Shown here: in pieces, positions 8,733 through 16,648 of the stretch
Layout of the letters: the number at the start of each line of letters is the position of its first letter
Position numbering within the stretch: position 1 is the stretch's first letter
The notes under the pieces: generated by a model
What the model was told of the DNA's origin: nothing
The model's database searches: none
The model's input: the letters and a program-made list of their open reading frames with translations, nothing else
Position numbers and translations under genes: made by a program
Assembly: GCA_947484175.1 (NCBI GenBank)
Contig: CANKOI010000012.1
Coordinates: 1-59,729, forward strand
Source of the DNA: Deltaproteobacteria bacterium
Lineage (GTDB): Bacteria; Myxococcota_A; UBA796; SXON01
Direction of reading: 5' to 3'
DNA length: 59,729 nucleotides

Positions 8733-9988
8733 TGGCGCGGCCGCTGTCCGGTCTGAGCCGCCGCGGAGTCCTCGGGCTGGGGGCGGCCGGGCTGCTGGTG
8801 CCGCGCTTCGGTTTTGCGGAAGCCGTGGCGGGCGACCGTCGGCGGTTCCTGTTCGTCCACTGTCGAGGCGGGTGGGACACGACCTACGTATTCCAGCCGA
8901 ACTTCGGTTCGAGCATCGTGGACATGGAGCCCGACAGCACCGAATCCGAGATCAACGGGATCCCGTTCGTCGACAACGGAGCGCGTCCCAACGTGGCTTC
9001 GTTCTTCCAGCGGTATGGTCAGCGAACCTGCGTGGTGAACGGCATCGAGGTTCGCAGCGTCACGCACGAACGTTGTGCCCGAATCATGATGACGGGAAGT
9101 GCCGAGGGCAGCACGGACGATTGGGGGGCCATCCTCGCCGGTGAGTCCACGTCGCGTCAGTTGCTCCCCTACTTCGTACTGAGCGGCACCGCGTTCACCG
9201 CGAAGTACTCCAACCGGGTGGTGCGGGTAGGCGAGAGCAGCCAGTTGGAGGCGCTTACGACGGGGACGGCGCTGAGCGAGGCGACCCAAGGCTTTCCCAT
9301 CCCCTCGGAAGATCGGGATGCCCTTGTGGATGCTCTCGTGCGTCGCCGGATGTCCACCGCCGCGCCCAAGAGTGCGATCGCGACGGCCGCCGGATCGGCG
9401 CTCGACGACGTGGAGTCGCTCAAGGGGTACGCGAACAGCCTGAAGATTTCCGAATACGCTCCGGGTGGCTGCTACGAGCTGGCGAACCAGATGGCAGCTG
9501 TCTTCGATGTGTTCGAGTTGGGACTCGCACGCACGGCGCTGGTGGAGTATCGCGGGTGGTGCAGCGAAGGGTGGGACACCCACGCCAACAACAACCGTCA
9601 AACACTGCACTTCGACGAGCTGTTTCAGTATCTGGCGCTCGCGATGGAGGACCTCGACAGTCGCAGCGCCACGGGCGGCGGCATGCTCGCGGACGAGACG
9701 GTCATCGTGGTCGTCTCCGAGATGGGTCGAACGCCGCAGCTCAACCCGGGCAACGGCCGCGACCATTGGACATTCACCAGCGCGATGCTCCTTGGGCCTG
9801 GCGTGCGCGGCGGCCAAGTCGTGGGGGGCTTCGACGACAGCGGGTACGGGGCGGCCACGGACTTTGCCACCGGCGAGGTGATTTCGGACGGTCCCGGGAT
9901 CACGGCGGCCAACTTTGGCGCCACTCTGCTCGCCTTGGGGGATGTGGATCCGGGCGAAACCCAGCCGGTCACCGCCGTGCTCTCGTGA
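8732..9988 (+). CDS. DUF1501 family protein, Tat-exported
   Basis: Protein of 418 residues with a twin-arginine signal (SRRGVLGLGAAGLLVPRFG) at residues 9-27, so it is exported folded. The mature part has the alkaline-phosphatase-like features of DUF1501: RRFLFVHCRGGWDTT at the start, a middle GWDTHANN motif and a late SEMGRTPQLN/GRDHW segment with candidate metal-binding Asp and His residues. The family is poorly characterised and usually paired with DUF1549-type proteins, as here. Start and stop overlap with both neighbours by one base (TGATG), indicating translational coupling. Confidence 0.88.
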   Translation: MARPLSGLSRRGVLGLGAAGLLVPRFGFAEAVAGDRRRFLFVHCRGGWDTTYVFQPNFGSSIVDMEPDSTESEINGIPFVDNGARPNVASFFQRYGQRTCVVNGIEVRSVTHERCARIMMTGSAEGSTDDWGAILAGESTSRQLLPYFVLSGTAFTAKYSNRVVRVGESSQLEALTTGTALSEATQGFPIPSEDRDALVDALVRRRMSTAAPKSAIATAAGSALDDVESLKGYANSLKISEYAPGGCYELANQMAAVFDVFELGLARTALVEYRGWCSEGWDTHANNNRQTLHFDELFQYLALAMEDLDSRSATGGGMLADETVIVVVSEMGRTPQLNPGNGRDHWTFTSAMLLGPGVRGGQVVGGFDDSGYGAATDFATGEVISDGPGITAANFGATLLALGDVDPGETQPVTAVLS

Positions 9989-10320
9989 TGCTCGCCTTCG
10001 TGCTGTTTTCCTGTGTGACCGAGAATGATACCGCCGGCGCGACGGTGGATTGCGCGGCCGCGCCCGAGGTGACGTGGGACGGTTTCGCGCACGGTTTTGT
10101 CACCACCTACTGTGTGTCGTGCCATTCGGTGAACAACACCGACCGGCGCTACGGTGCGCCGGAGGGGCTGGACTTCGACACCGAGGCGGGGCTCTACGAG
10201 AGTGGCACCCGGGTGCGCGAACGCACGCTGGTAGAGCAGTCGATGCCGCCGGGCGGTGGCGTTTTCGCCGACGACCTGCAGCTGCTCGACGTGTACCTTA
10301 CTTGCCAACTCGGAATTTGA
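9988..10320 (+). CDS. Small c-type cytochrome-like lipoprotein
   Basis: A 110-residue protein with a very short lipoprotein signal (MLAFVLFSCVTEND, cysteine at residue 9). It contains one haem-binding motif, CVSCH, and a later SMPPGGG whose methionine could be the distal ligand, as in the cytochrome-like domain often found with DUF1549 proteins. It probably works in electron transfer with the two preceding genes, which it overlaps by one base. Its last 23 bases run antisense into the convergent zinc-ribbon gene. Haem binding is inferred from the motif only. Confidence 0.72.
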   Translation: MLAFVLFSCVTENDTAGATVDCAAAPEVTWDGFAHGFVTTYCVSCHSVNNTDRRYGAPEGLDFDTEAGLYESGTRVRERTLVEQSMPPGGGVFADDLQLLDVYLTCQLGI

Positions 10321-10618
10321 ACATCCCGGCAAGACTGGCAAGTGCACCGCTCGAGTCCTTCCCGGCGAGCGCTTCCAGCTCGCCCGGGTCGAGGAGTACG
10401 GCGCCGCATCCCGTACAGACGTCGATCTCGATGCCCTTGAAGTCCCGCGGCGCGAGGGAGCCGCCGCACTTGCCGCAGCGCTGGCGGTGGAGCGCCTGTT
10501 GGGCCGCGACCGCGGCGGCCTCTTGGCGCTCTGCCGACTCGGCGGCCGCCTTCTGGCGCTTCTCGCGCTCCATCCGGGCGAAGTACTCTTCTTCGGATGC
10601 GTTTTTCTCTTTCGACAT
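10298..10618 (-). CDS. zf-TFIIB-like zinc-ribbon protein
   Basis: Cytosolic protein of 106 residues. Residues 1-45 are highly charged and alanine-rich, probably a helix or coiled coil. The rest is a zinc ribbon with pairs CGKCGG and CTGCGAVLLDPGELEAL, the pattern of zf-TFIIB family domains (normally ending WLDxGE). Such small proteins are common and mostly uncharacterised. An almost perfect Shine-Dalgarno sequence precedes the ATG, unlike most genes here. The 3' end overlaps the convergent cytochrome-like gene by 23 bases. Confidence 0.75.
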   Translation of the reverse strand: MSKEKNASEEEYFARMEREKRQKAAAESAERQEAAAVAAQQALHRQRCGKCGGSLAPRDFKGIEIDVCTGCGAVLLDPGELEALAGKDSSGALASLAGMFKFRVGK

Positions 10619-10622
10619 GGAA

Positions 10623-10628
10623 CCTCCT
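10623..10628 (-). promoter_or_regulatory. Strong Shine-Dalgarno AGGAGG
   Basis: AGGAGG on the minus strand, four bases before the ATG at 10618, fixes the start of the zinc-ribbon gene. It contrasts with the many genes here lacking any ribosome-binding site. Confidence 0.7.
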
Positions 10629-10665
10629 GAGCGCGTGGACTAACCGGCGGCGGCCTTGCCCGCCC

Positions 10666-12411
10666 TCAGCAGCCCGCGGCTACCCGACGCAGCCCGCTGC
10701 TCAGCTCGCGGGCGAGCTCGGTGTCGCCCCCGGCCCGCGACTGGGCGGAGCAGTAGTCGGAGGCAGCGCTCACCTTGTCGCCCAGCTTCTCATTTGCATA
10801 GCCGCGGCCGTACAGGGCCCACGCGGAGCCGGCATCTTTCTGCAGCGCGCGGCCGAAGAGGCCGTGCGCGCCCTGCAGGTCTCCCTTGTCGATGGCCTTC
10901 CAGCCGGCATCGGTGAGGGAACGTGCGCTTCCGCCGGAGGAGGGTTCGGCGACCTTGGCGACCTTGGCGACGGGGGCAGCTTTGGGCTCGGCGACCTTGG
11001 CGACGGGGGCAGCTTTGGGCGCGACGGGCTCGGCGACCTTGGCGACGGGGGCAGCTTTGGGCGCGACGGGCTCGGCGACCTTGGCGACGGGAGCAGCTTT
11101 GGGCGCGACGGGTTCGGCGACCGCGACGGGCTCGGGGGGAGCAGCCTCGAGGTCCGGGAGCGGCTCCTCCATCGCTTCGGCCTGAGCAGCGGCCCGCGCT
11201 GCATCGTCGGCGGGGTTGGAAGCGAGCGGGGGGGGAGGCGGCTCCGCCGGGGGGGCGGTCGGCTCCGCCGCCACTACGGCCGCCGGATCGGCTGCCGCGG
11301 GTTCGTCGGCCGGCCGGGTGAACATCCAGCCGGCGAGAGCCACTACGGCGGCCCCCACGAACAGCCCGCCGATGATCATCTCCGGCCCGGCGCCGCGCCG
11401 ACGTGGCGGAGCCGGAAGATCATCGTCGAGGGCCGACCACACTTGCCGCTGCCGAATGGTGGCCGGTACGGAATCGCCGACCTCTAGTGCAGGAACCGTG
11501 TAGTCGGCGGTGCCCGGGATCACGCCGCTGAGCATGAAGTTCTCGGTGGGGTCGTGGACCGCGGCAGCCTCCTGCCGCTCATAGTCTTGGATGGTCTCCT
11601 CAGCCGTGTCCGGGTCGGGTTCGAGCTTGTAGCCCAGCGAGCGGGCGTGCAGCGCGAAGGGCACGGAGGGAGGCGTGTGGAGCAGTTGGGTGGGATCGTC
11701 GTCCAAGGGCGGGGCGAGCAGCAGTGCGGCCGGCAACTCGTCGAGGGGCCCCACCAACGGAGGCGGCCCCATGCCCTGGATGGTGGGGTCGTCGAGGAAA
11801 GGGTGCGGATCCAAGGTCGGGGAGGAGGTCTGCGGCAGGCCCTCGGCCGCTGTGGGCGGCGGGCCCAACCCTAGCGGGAGGGAGTCGGAGCCGCCGACCG
11901 GAACCTCGTGGACATAGAGATGTTCGTCTGCCGCCATGTGAAGTCCGCGGCCCGCGCTGGGCCACGCGGGGGGGGCGTCGGGCACGGGAGCCTCGGCCGG
12001 GCGGTCGGCACCGAGAAATTCGGCCGCGCGGAAGAACATGGCAAACTCGGCCCGGTCGCCGATCGCAGACCAGGGCATTCCGTGCTGCGACACCATGTCG
12101 AGGGGCGAAACACGCTGCTCGAGGATCCACCGCTGCAGGGTGGCGGTGTCGGGCACGCCGTAGACCTCGCCGCCGACACGCAGCATCTCGACAGGCTCTG
12201 CAACGCCCATGGGGCGCGGCTCCGGAACCAAACGGGAGGGGGGTTCGATCGTCAGGGTGGACGGGGGGGGCGGTGCGGCGCTTTCGCCCCCCAAGGGGAA
12301 GGTGTTGCCGCACTCCGAGCAGCGGAACCGGAGCGGTCGGGCGCGCTGGCGGTCGGCCGCGGGTGGCTCTACTTGATGGCGCGCGAGGCAACGCGGGCAG
12401 ACAATGTCCAT
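10666..12411 (-). CDS. Zinc-ribbon/GYF-like/TM/TPR protein A
   Basis: A 581-residue inner-membrane protein. Order: MJ0042-type zinc ribbon with Cys5, Cys8, Cys31, Cys34; a GYF_2-like module at about 76-133 (LQRWILEQRVSPLDMVSQHG then PWSAIGD); a long Pro/acidic linker; one TM helix near 343-362; an Ala/Pro/Lys repeat stretch; and a C-terminal TPR-like region from about 500. The cytoplasmic half resembles GltJ/AgmX of myxobacterial gliding motility, whose zinc ribbon and GYF domain bind motility regulators; the TPR end differs. It begins one base past the stop of its paralogue at 12413-13960. A role in polarity or envelope assembly is inference. Confidence 0.75.
   Translation of the reverse strand: MDIVCPRCLARHQVEPPAADRQRARPLRFRCSECGNTFPLGGESAAPPPPSTLTIEPPSRLVPEPRPMGVAEPVEMLRVGGEVYGVPDTATLQRWILEQRVSPLDMVSQHGMPWSAIGDRAEFAMFFRAAEFLGADRPAEAPVPDAPPAWPSAGRGLHMAADEHLYVHEVPVGGSDSLPLGLGPPPTAAEGLPQTSSPTLDPHPFLDDPTIQGMGPPPLVGPLDELPAALLLAPPLDDDPTQLLHTPPSVPFALHARSLGYKLEPDPDTAEETIQDYERQEAAAVHDPTENFMLSGVIPGTADYTVPALEVGDSVPATIRQRQVWSALDDDLPAPPRRRGAGPEMIIGGLFVGAAVVALAGWMFTRPADEPAAADPAAVVAAEPTAPPAEPPPPPLASNPADDAARAAAQAEAMEEPLPDLEAAPPEPVAVAEPVAPKAAPVAKVAEPVAPKAAPVAKVAEPVAPKAAPVAKVAEPKAAPVAKVAKVAEPSSGGSARSLTDAGWKAIDKGDLQGAHGLFGRALQKDAGSAWALYGRGYANEKLGDKVSAASDYCSAQSRAGGDTELARELSSGLRRVAAGC
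10945..11121 (-). repeat. In-frame tandem repeat, 42-base unit
   Basis: About four near-identical copies encode VAEPVAPKAAPVAK (14 residues), the last shortened to 11. The DNA copies are almost identical, so the array is recent or prone to copy-number change. It forms a Pro/Lys-rich periplasmic linker between the TM helix and the TPR region. Confidence 0.85.
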
Positions 12412-12412
12412 T

Positions 12413-13960
12413 TCAGCCGCCTAGGGAGTCGAGATGCGACTTCGTGGCCGTGTCTTTCGGGAAGGCCTTGCAGTATTCGGTATAGGCGCCACGCGCCCCG
12501 GCGAGATCGCCCATTTTCTCTTTCAGCTCACCGAGGAGCTTCCAGGCTCGTTTGTTTCCGCCACTGGCCTTGGTGAGGGTGGCCTGAGCGCCCGCGAGGT
12601 CGCCGAGGCGCAACTGAGCCTCGCCCAGCTTGATCAGCGCGGTGGTGCTTCCAGCCTCCACCGCCTTGGTGAAGGCGGTCACCGCCGTTTCGTAGTTCTT
12701 CGTCGCCATCGCGCTGTCGCCCACCTGCTCGGGCGTTTCGACGCGGACGGACTGGTCACTCTTGGGGACGGCGGCCGAAACGCCGGCGACCGCGCGTTCT
12801 CCCGCGGCGGGGGCAGGCTTGCCGGTCGGCCGCCCCCGTTGGGCCACGCAGCCGTTGACCGCCGGCAAGTACTCGAAGCCCTCGGGGCAGTCGTCGGGGC
12901 GTGCGCTGGGCGCCACGCCCGCCACGCCGGGCGCCACGCCGGGCGCCACGCCGGGCGCCACGCCGGGCGGAAGCGCCGGCTTCGGGGGCGTCACTTCCTT
13001 CCACCGGTCGGTTTTTGCCTGGGGTTCGGGCGCGGGAGGCGGCGCTGCGGGGGTACGACCGAAGAACCACCATCCTCCGCTGCCCATGGCGACGAGCAGG
13101 ATGACGCCCGCACCGAGGGCCAAGCTGACGGGACGGCCCGAGGTGCCCGGCCTCGCGCCGGATGGCCTCGCGCCGGCCCGACTGCGCTGCCGTGACTTGA
13201 GCGCCTCGAAGGGATCCTGGTACACCGGGCCGACCGGCGCCCGTTCGTTGTCGAGGTCTGCGGCCGCAGCGGAGGCCAGCGCTGCGGCAACGCTGCCAAG
13301 GTCCGCCGGCGCGGGCCCTGACGACTTGGGGGGCGCCGGGCGCATGGCGAACTCGCTGGCGAGCCGCGCGTGCGCTTCGATGAAGAAGAGGTCGAGGTCG
13401 GGAATCTCCCCGATGGGTTTCCACGTTTTTCCATCGTGGCTGATCACGTCGGCCGGCGTGACGCGACCGTCTTGAATGTACTTACGCAGGGTCTTGATGT
13501 CGGAGAAGTCGTAGACGAGCCCGATGCGGACCTTCACCTTCCAGGCGGTGACTCCGACCAGCCGGAAGTCGAGGGCTGCCGCCCGGGCAGTGGTGGCCTC
13601 CCGGCTGGGTGCAGCCTCCGGCTCGGGCTGCGCCGCCGCACTGCGGGAGCGTGCGACCTCGTGTTCCGCGGGCGCGGCAGGCGCGGCAGGCGCGGCAGGC
13701 GCGGGCGGGTCGGCGCTCGCCGCAAGGGCCGCAGCGGCGGCCTCCCGGCCCACGCGGGTGGGCTCCTCGTCCTCCCACTCGCCTTCGGCGCCGCCCTGGT
13801 GCTCCAGCTTAGGCCGAGAGGTCTCGGCGACGGCCGGCGGGGGGGCAAGCACTACGAAGACGTGTTTGCACTTCGGGCACGTGATCTTCGCGCCACGGCC
13901 CGTGATCTTGCTGTCGTCCAGCTTGTAGCGGGATTTGCACGACTCGCAGGAAACAATCAC
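12413..13960 (-). CDS. Zinc-ribbon/GYF-like/TM/TPR protein B
   Basis: A 515-residue paralogue of the next gene with the same order. The zinc ribbon has Cys5, Cys8, Cys28 and Cys31 (VSCESCKSRYKLDDSKI is classic MJ0042-type). A GYF_2-like module spans about 139-197 (IKTLRKYIQDGRVTPADVI, then KTWKPIGEIPDLDLFF). A TM helix lies near 278-301, then a GVAP repeat, and TPR-like helices from about 430. The start is GTG at 13960 with GGAG upstream. The first half matches the cytoplasmic layout of GltJ/AgmX-type proteins. Function here is unknown. Confidence 0.77.
   Translation of the reverse strand: MIVSCESCKSRYKLDDSKITGRGAKITCPKCKHVFVVLAPPPAVAETSRPKLEHQGGAEGEWEDEEPTRVGREAAAAALAASADPPAPAAPAAPAAPAEHEVARSRSAAAQPEPEAAPSREATTARAAALDFRLVGVTAWKVKVRIGLVYDFSDIKTLRKYIQDGRVTPADVISHDGKTWKPIGEIPDLDLFFIEAHARLASEFAMRPAPPKSSGPAPADLGSVAAALASAAAADLDNERAPVGPVYQDPFEALKSRQRSRAGARPSGARPGTSGRPVSLALGAGVILLVAMGSGGWWFFGRTPAAPPPAPEPQAKTDRWKEVTPPKPALPPGVAPGVAPGVAPGVAGVAPSARPDDCPEGFEYLPAVNGCVAQRGRPTGKPAPAAGERAVAGVSAAVPKSDQSVRVETPEQVGDSAMATKNYETAVTAFTKAVEAGSTTALIKLGEAQLRLGDLAGAQATLTKASGGNKRAWKLLGELKEKMGDLAGARGAYTEYCKAFPKDTATKSHLDSLGG
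12910..12969 (-). repeat. In-frame 12-base tandem repeat (GVAP)
   Basis: Four to five copies of a 12-base unit encode GVAP repeats in protein B, in the periplasmic linker after the TM helix. The copies are identical at DNA level and so may vary in number between strains. Confidence 0.8.
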
Positions 13961-13972
13961 GCCGGGTGGCTC

Positions 13973-16327
13973 CTAGGTCGGGAGGACGAGTTCGAGCTTG
14001 GCCGTAACCGCGTAGACGGTTCGAGGGCCGTGGGCGTCGAAGTGTATTGTAAGTCGCGGGTTGGAGGGAGTTCCATCCCGTTTGTGAATCGTGCCGGTTC
14101 CCAACATCGGGTGTAGCACCTCCGCACCTTCCACGAACTGTTCGAGGCTCTCGGGCGCCATCGTGCGGAGGCCGGCGGGGCGCGCGACTGTCCGCTGCCC
14201 CGGAAAGACTGCGGGTGTGGGCGCGCGGGCGGGCAGAACGGGCGCCGCGGGGCGGCCGTAGGCCGGCGGGGCGGCGGGGCGCGGCAGCGCCCACGTGCGG
14301 GATGGGGGCGCGGCGGGCGTGCCCCGTCCGAGCCCTGCGAGGCCGCCCCTCCAGGCCGCCATCCCGCTACGTTCCCCTCCCCGAAGGGCCGACTCGGGAA
14401 TCTCGGTCACAAAGCGGGACAGCATCGCGTCCTCAAACCACCCATCCGGGCCACGCCTCCGGCGTGGGGCCGTGATGAACAGGCGCTCGCGCGCACGGGT
14501 GTAGGCCACATAGGCCAGCCGCCGCTCCTCCTCGATGTCGTCCTCCAGCACGGCCCGGGCGTGCGGGAACCCCTTCTCCACCATGCCGATCACGAACACG
14601 ACCGGGAACTCAAGGCCCTTCGCCAAGTGAGCGGTGAGCAGCGTCACGGCGCCGTTTCCTTCGTCGGGAAGTTCGTCGGCCTGGCCGGTCAGGGAAGCCT
14701 GATCGAGGAGGCGCCGCAGCGGGTCGACTTCCGCCAGTTCCTCGCCGGGCTCCATCTCCCCCCCTTCCTCCTCCATCGAAGCCGCGTTGCGCACGAGTTC
14801 CTGAAGGTTTTCGAGGCGCCCGCGGGCTTCGTCGGTGTCCTCATCCTCCAGCATTTGTTGGTACCCCGTTTCCCGCAGCACGCGGTTCACGAACTCCGGG
14901 AGCGCCAGCACGGTCTGTTGGCTGGCGAGTCGGTCGAGCAGCATCGTGAGGGAGGCGAGCGCGTTTCCGGCCCGGCCTCCGAGACCTCCGAGGCGCCGGG
15001 CCGCACTCCTCAGGTTGCCGCCGTGGGCATCGGCCTCGGCGCGGAGGCTGGCGATGGCCTTGTCGCCGAGGCCGCGGGCCGGCACATTCACGATGCGCAA
15101 GAACGCCACATCGTCGTCGGCGTTGAGGATCACCCGCAAGTAGCCGAGGATGTCCTTCACCTCCATGCGGTCGAAGAACTTGCGGCCGCCGACCAGCAAG
15201 TAGGGAATGCGGTTGCGGGAGAGCGCCTGTTCGACCTGCCGACTCTGGGCGTTGGTGCGGTAGATCACGGCGTAGTCGCCCCAGCGGCGCCCCAGCTGGC
15301 TCATTCGGCTCGCCACGTCGGCGGCCTCGGCGGTGTCGTCGTCACTCACCACGAGCTGCACGGGCTCGCCGTCGTCTGCGTCGGTGCGGAGGGTCTTCTC
15401 CTTCCGCGCCTTGTTGTTCGCCACGACGCCGCTCGCGGCCCGAAGGATGTTTGCCTTGCTCCGGTAGTTCTGTTCCAGCTTGATCACCGCTGCGCCCGGA
15501 TAGTCCTGCTCGAACTCGAGGATGTTCCGTAGGTCGGCCCCGCGAAAGCGGTAGATGCTCTGGTCGTCATCGCCCACGACAGCGAGGTTGCGGGAGGAGC
15601 CCGCCACGAGCTTCAAGAACTGGTACTGCGCGGGGTTGGTGTCCTGGTATTCGTCGACCAGCACGTACCGCCAGCGGGCCTGCCACTTCTCGAGGACCGC
15701 GGGGGAGCCCTCCCACAGCTCCACGACCTTGTTGATGAGATCGTTGAAGTCGAAGGCATTGGCAGCCTTGAGGCGGGCCCCGTAGAGCTCGAGGATTTTC
15801 GGAAAGGGGTCGGAGCGCAGGACCGGTTCATCGCGGCTGAGCCCGTTCTTGTGCCGGTCGATCCGCCCGCGCACGCCGGGGGGCGGCAGGTCCTTGAACG
15901 AGATTTTTAGCTCGGTGAGCACGGCCTTGATCACCCGCAGTTGGTCGTCGTCGTCGTAAATGGCAAAGTCGCGCCGCCATCCCAGCGGCTCCACGTCTTC
16001 GCGCAGGATGCGCACACAGGTGGAGTGGAAGGTGGAAACCCACACCCGCTGCGCAGCTTCCCCCACCAGCGCACGCACCCGATCGCGCATCTCGCCGGCC
16101 GCCTTGTTGGTGAAGGTGACGGCGAGGATGTTCCACGGGCGCAGCCACGGCGCAGTGGGGGAGCTGCCTATGGTGCCGCGGTGAAGCAGCGCCGCAATTC
16201 GCCGCGTGAGCACGCGGGTTTTGCCGGAGCCCGCGCCCGCGAGGATGAGCAGCGGCCCATCGAGCGTACGCACCGCCCGTGCCTGCTCGTCGTTCAGGCC
16301 CTCGGTGAGCGAGTCGAGGTCGTGCAT
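13973..16327 (-). CDS. pcrA: UvrD/PcrA-type DNA helicase
   Basis: Superfamily 1A 3'-5' helicase of 784 residues used in excision repair, replication restart and backtracking of RNA polymerase. Motifs: Q-motif LNDEQARAV, Walker A AGAGSGKT near 31, VDEYQDTN (II), DDDQSIYRFRGAD (III), YRTNAQSR (IV), AHLAKGLEFPVVFVIG (V) and VAYTRARERL (VI). A proline-rich linker leads to a C-terminal Tudor-like segment (GAEVLHPMLGTGTI), as in PcrA/UvrD proteins that bind RNA polymerase. It starts 9 bases after the ferredoxin stop and ends 12 bases before the zinc-ribbon gene. Confidence 0.94.
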   Translation of the reverse strand: MHDLDSLTEGLNDEQARAVRTLDGPLLILAGAGSGKTRVLTRRIAALLHRGTIGSSPTAPWLRPWNILAVTFTNKAAGEMRDRVRALVGEAAQRVWVSTFHSTCVRILREDVEPLGWRRDFAIYDDDDQLRVIKAVLTELKISFKDLPPPGVRGRIDRHKNGLSRDEPVLRSDPFPKILELYGARLKAANAFDFNDLINKVVELWEGSPAVLEKWQARWRYVLVDEYQDTNPAQYQFLKLVAGSSRNLAVVGDDDQSIYRFRGADLRNILEFEQDYPGAAVIKLEQNYRSKANILRAASGVVANNKARKEKTLRTDADDGEPVQLVVSDDDTAEAADVASRMSQLGRRWGDYAVIYRTNAQSRQVEQALSRNRIPYLLVGGRKFFDRMEVKDILGYLRVILNADDDVAFLRIVNVPARGLGDKAIASLRAEADAHGGNLRSAARRLGGLGGRAGNALASLTMLLDRLASQQTVLALPEFVNRVLRETGYQQMLEDEDTDEARGRLENLQELVRNAASMEEEGGEMEPGEELAEVDPLRRLLDQASLTGQADELPDEGNGAVTLLTAHLAKGLEFPVVFVIGMVEKGFPHARAVLEDDIEEERRLAYVAYTRARERLFITAPRRRRGPDGWFEDAMLSRFVTEIPESALRGGERSGMAAWRGGLAGLGRGTPAAPPSRTWALPRPAAPPAYGRPAAPVLPARAPTPAVFPGQRTVARPAGLRTMAPESLEQFVEGAEVLHPMLGTGTIHKRDGTPSNPRLTIHFDAHGPRTVYAVTAKLELVLPT

Positions 16328-16336
16328 CGCGCGCGA

Positions 16337-16648
16337 TTAACCGGAAACCCCTTCGCTGAGCCGCTGGAGCAGTCGTTCACCCGCCTCGGCGTCGCACTCC
16401 TCATGGAAGAACGCCCCTTCCGGGTGGAAGCCCACGATGCACCCGCGGTCGGGGCAGATGTCGAGGCAGCCGGACTTCGTGACGAGCACCTGCCCCTTGA
16501 GCCCCCGCTCCTTCACGGCCTTTTTGAGTTGCCCGAGCAGGGCTTCGGCCCCGTTCTGTCCGCAGGAGGACTTGCCCGTGGAGGGATCGCGCTGGTTGGT
16601 GCACACGACCAACTGGCGAACTTCGTAGGGGCGTTTCACCGGCTTCAT
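16337..16648 (-). CDS. Thioredoxin-like [2Fe-2S] ferredoxin
   Basis: A 103-residue protein starting at ATG 16648 (MKPVKRPYEVRQL), overlapping the stop of the DUF1015 gene by one base. Cysteines at 16, 29, 61, 65 and 70 (VVCTNQ, KSSCGQNG, SGCLDICPDRGC) match the thioredoxin-like [2Fe-2S] ferredoxins related to NuoE, which use four of them for the cluster. A conserved late segment GFHPEGAFFHE resembles the usual VVYPEGxWY. It probably carries electrons in the cytosol; the partner is unknown. Confidence 0.85.
   Translation of the reverse strand: MKPVKRPYEVRQLVVCTNQRDPSTGKSSCGQNGAEALLGQLKKAVKERGLKGQVLVTKSGCLDICPDRGCIVGFHPEGAFFHEECDAEAGERLLQRLSEGVSG

Noticed and set aside
10945..11121. CRISPR-like array
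   Set aside because: The repeats are in frame, have no unique spacers and encode a Pro/Lys linker; no cas genes are present.
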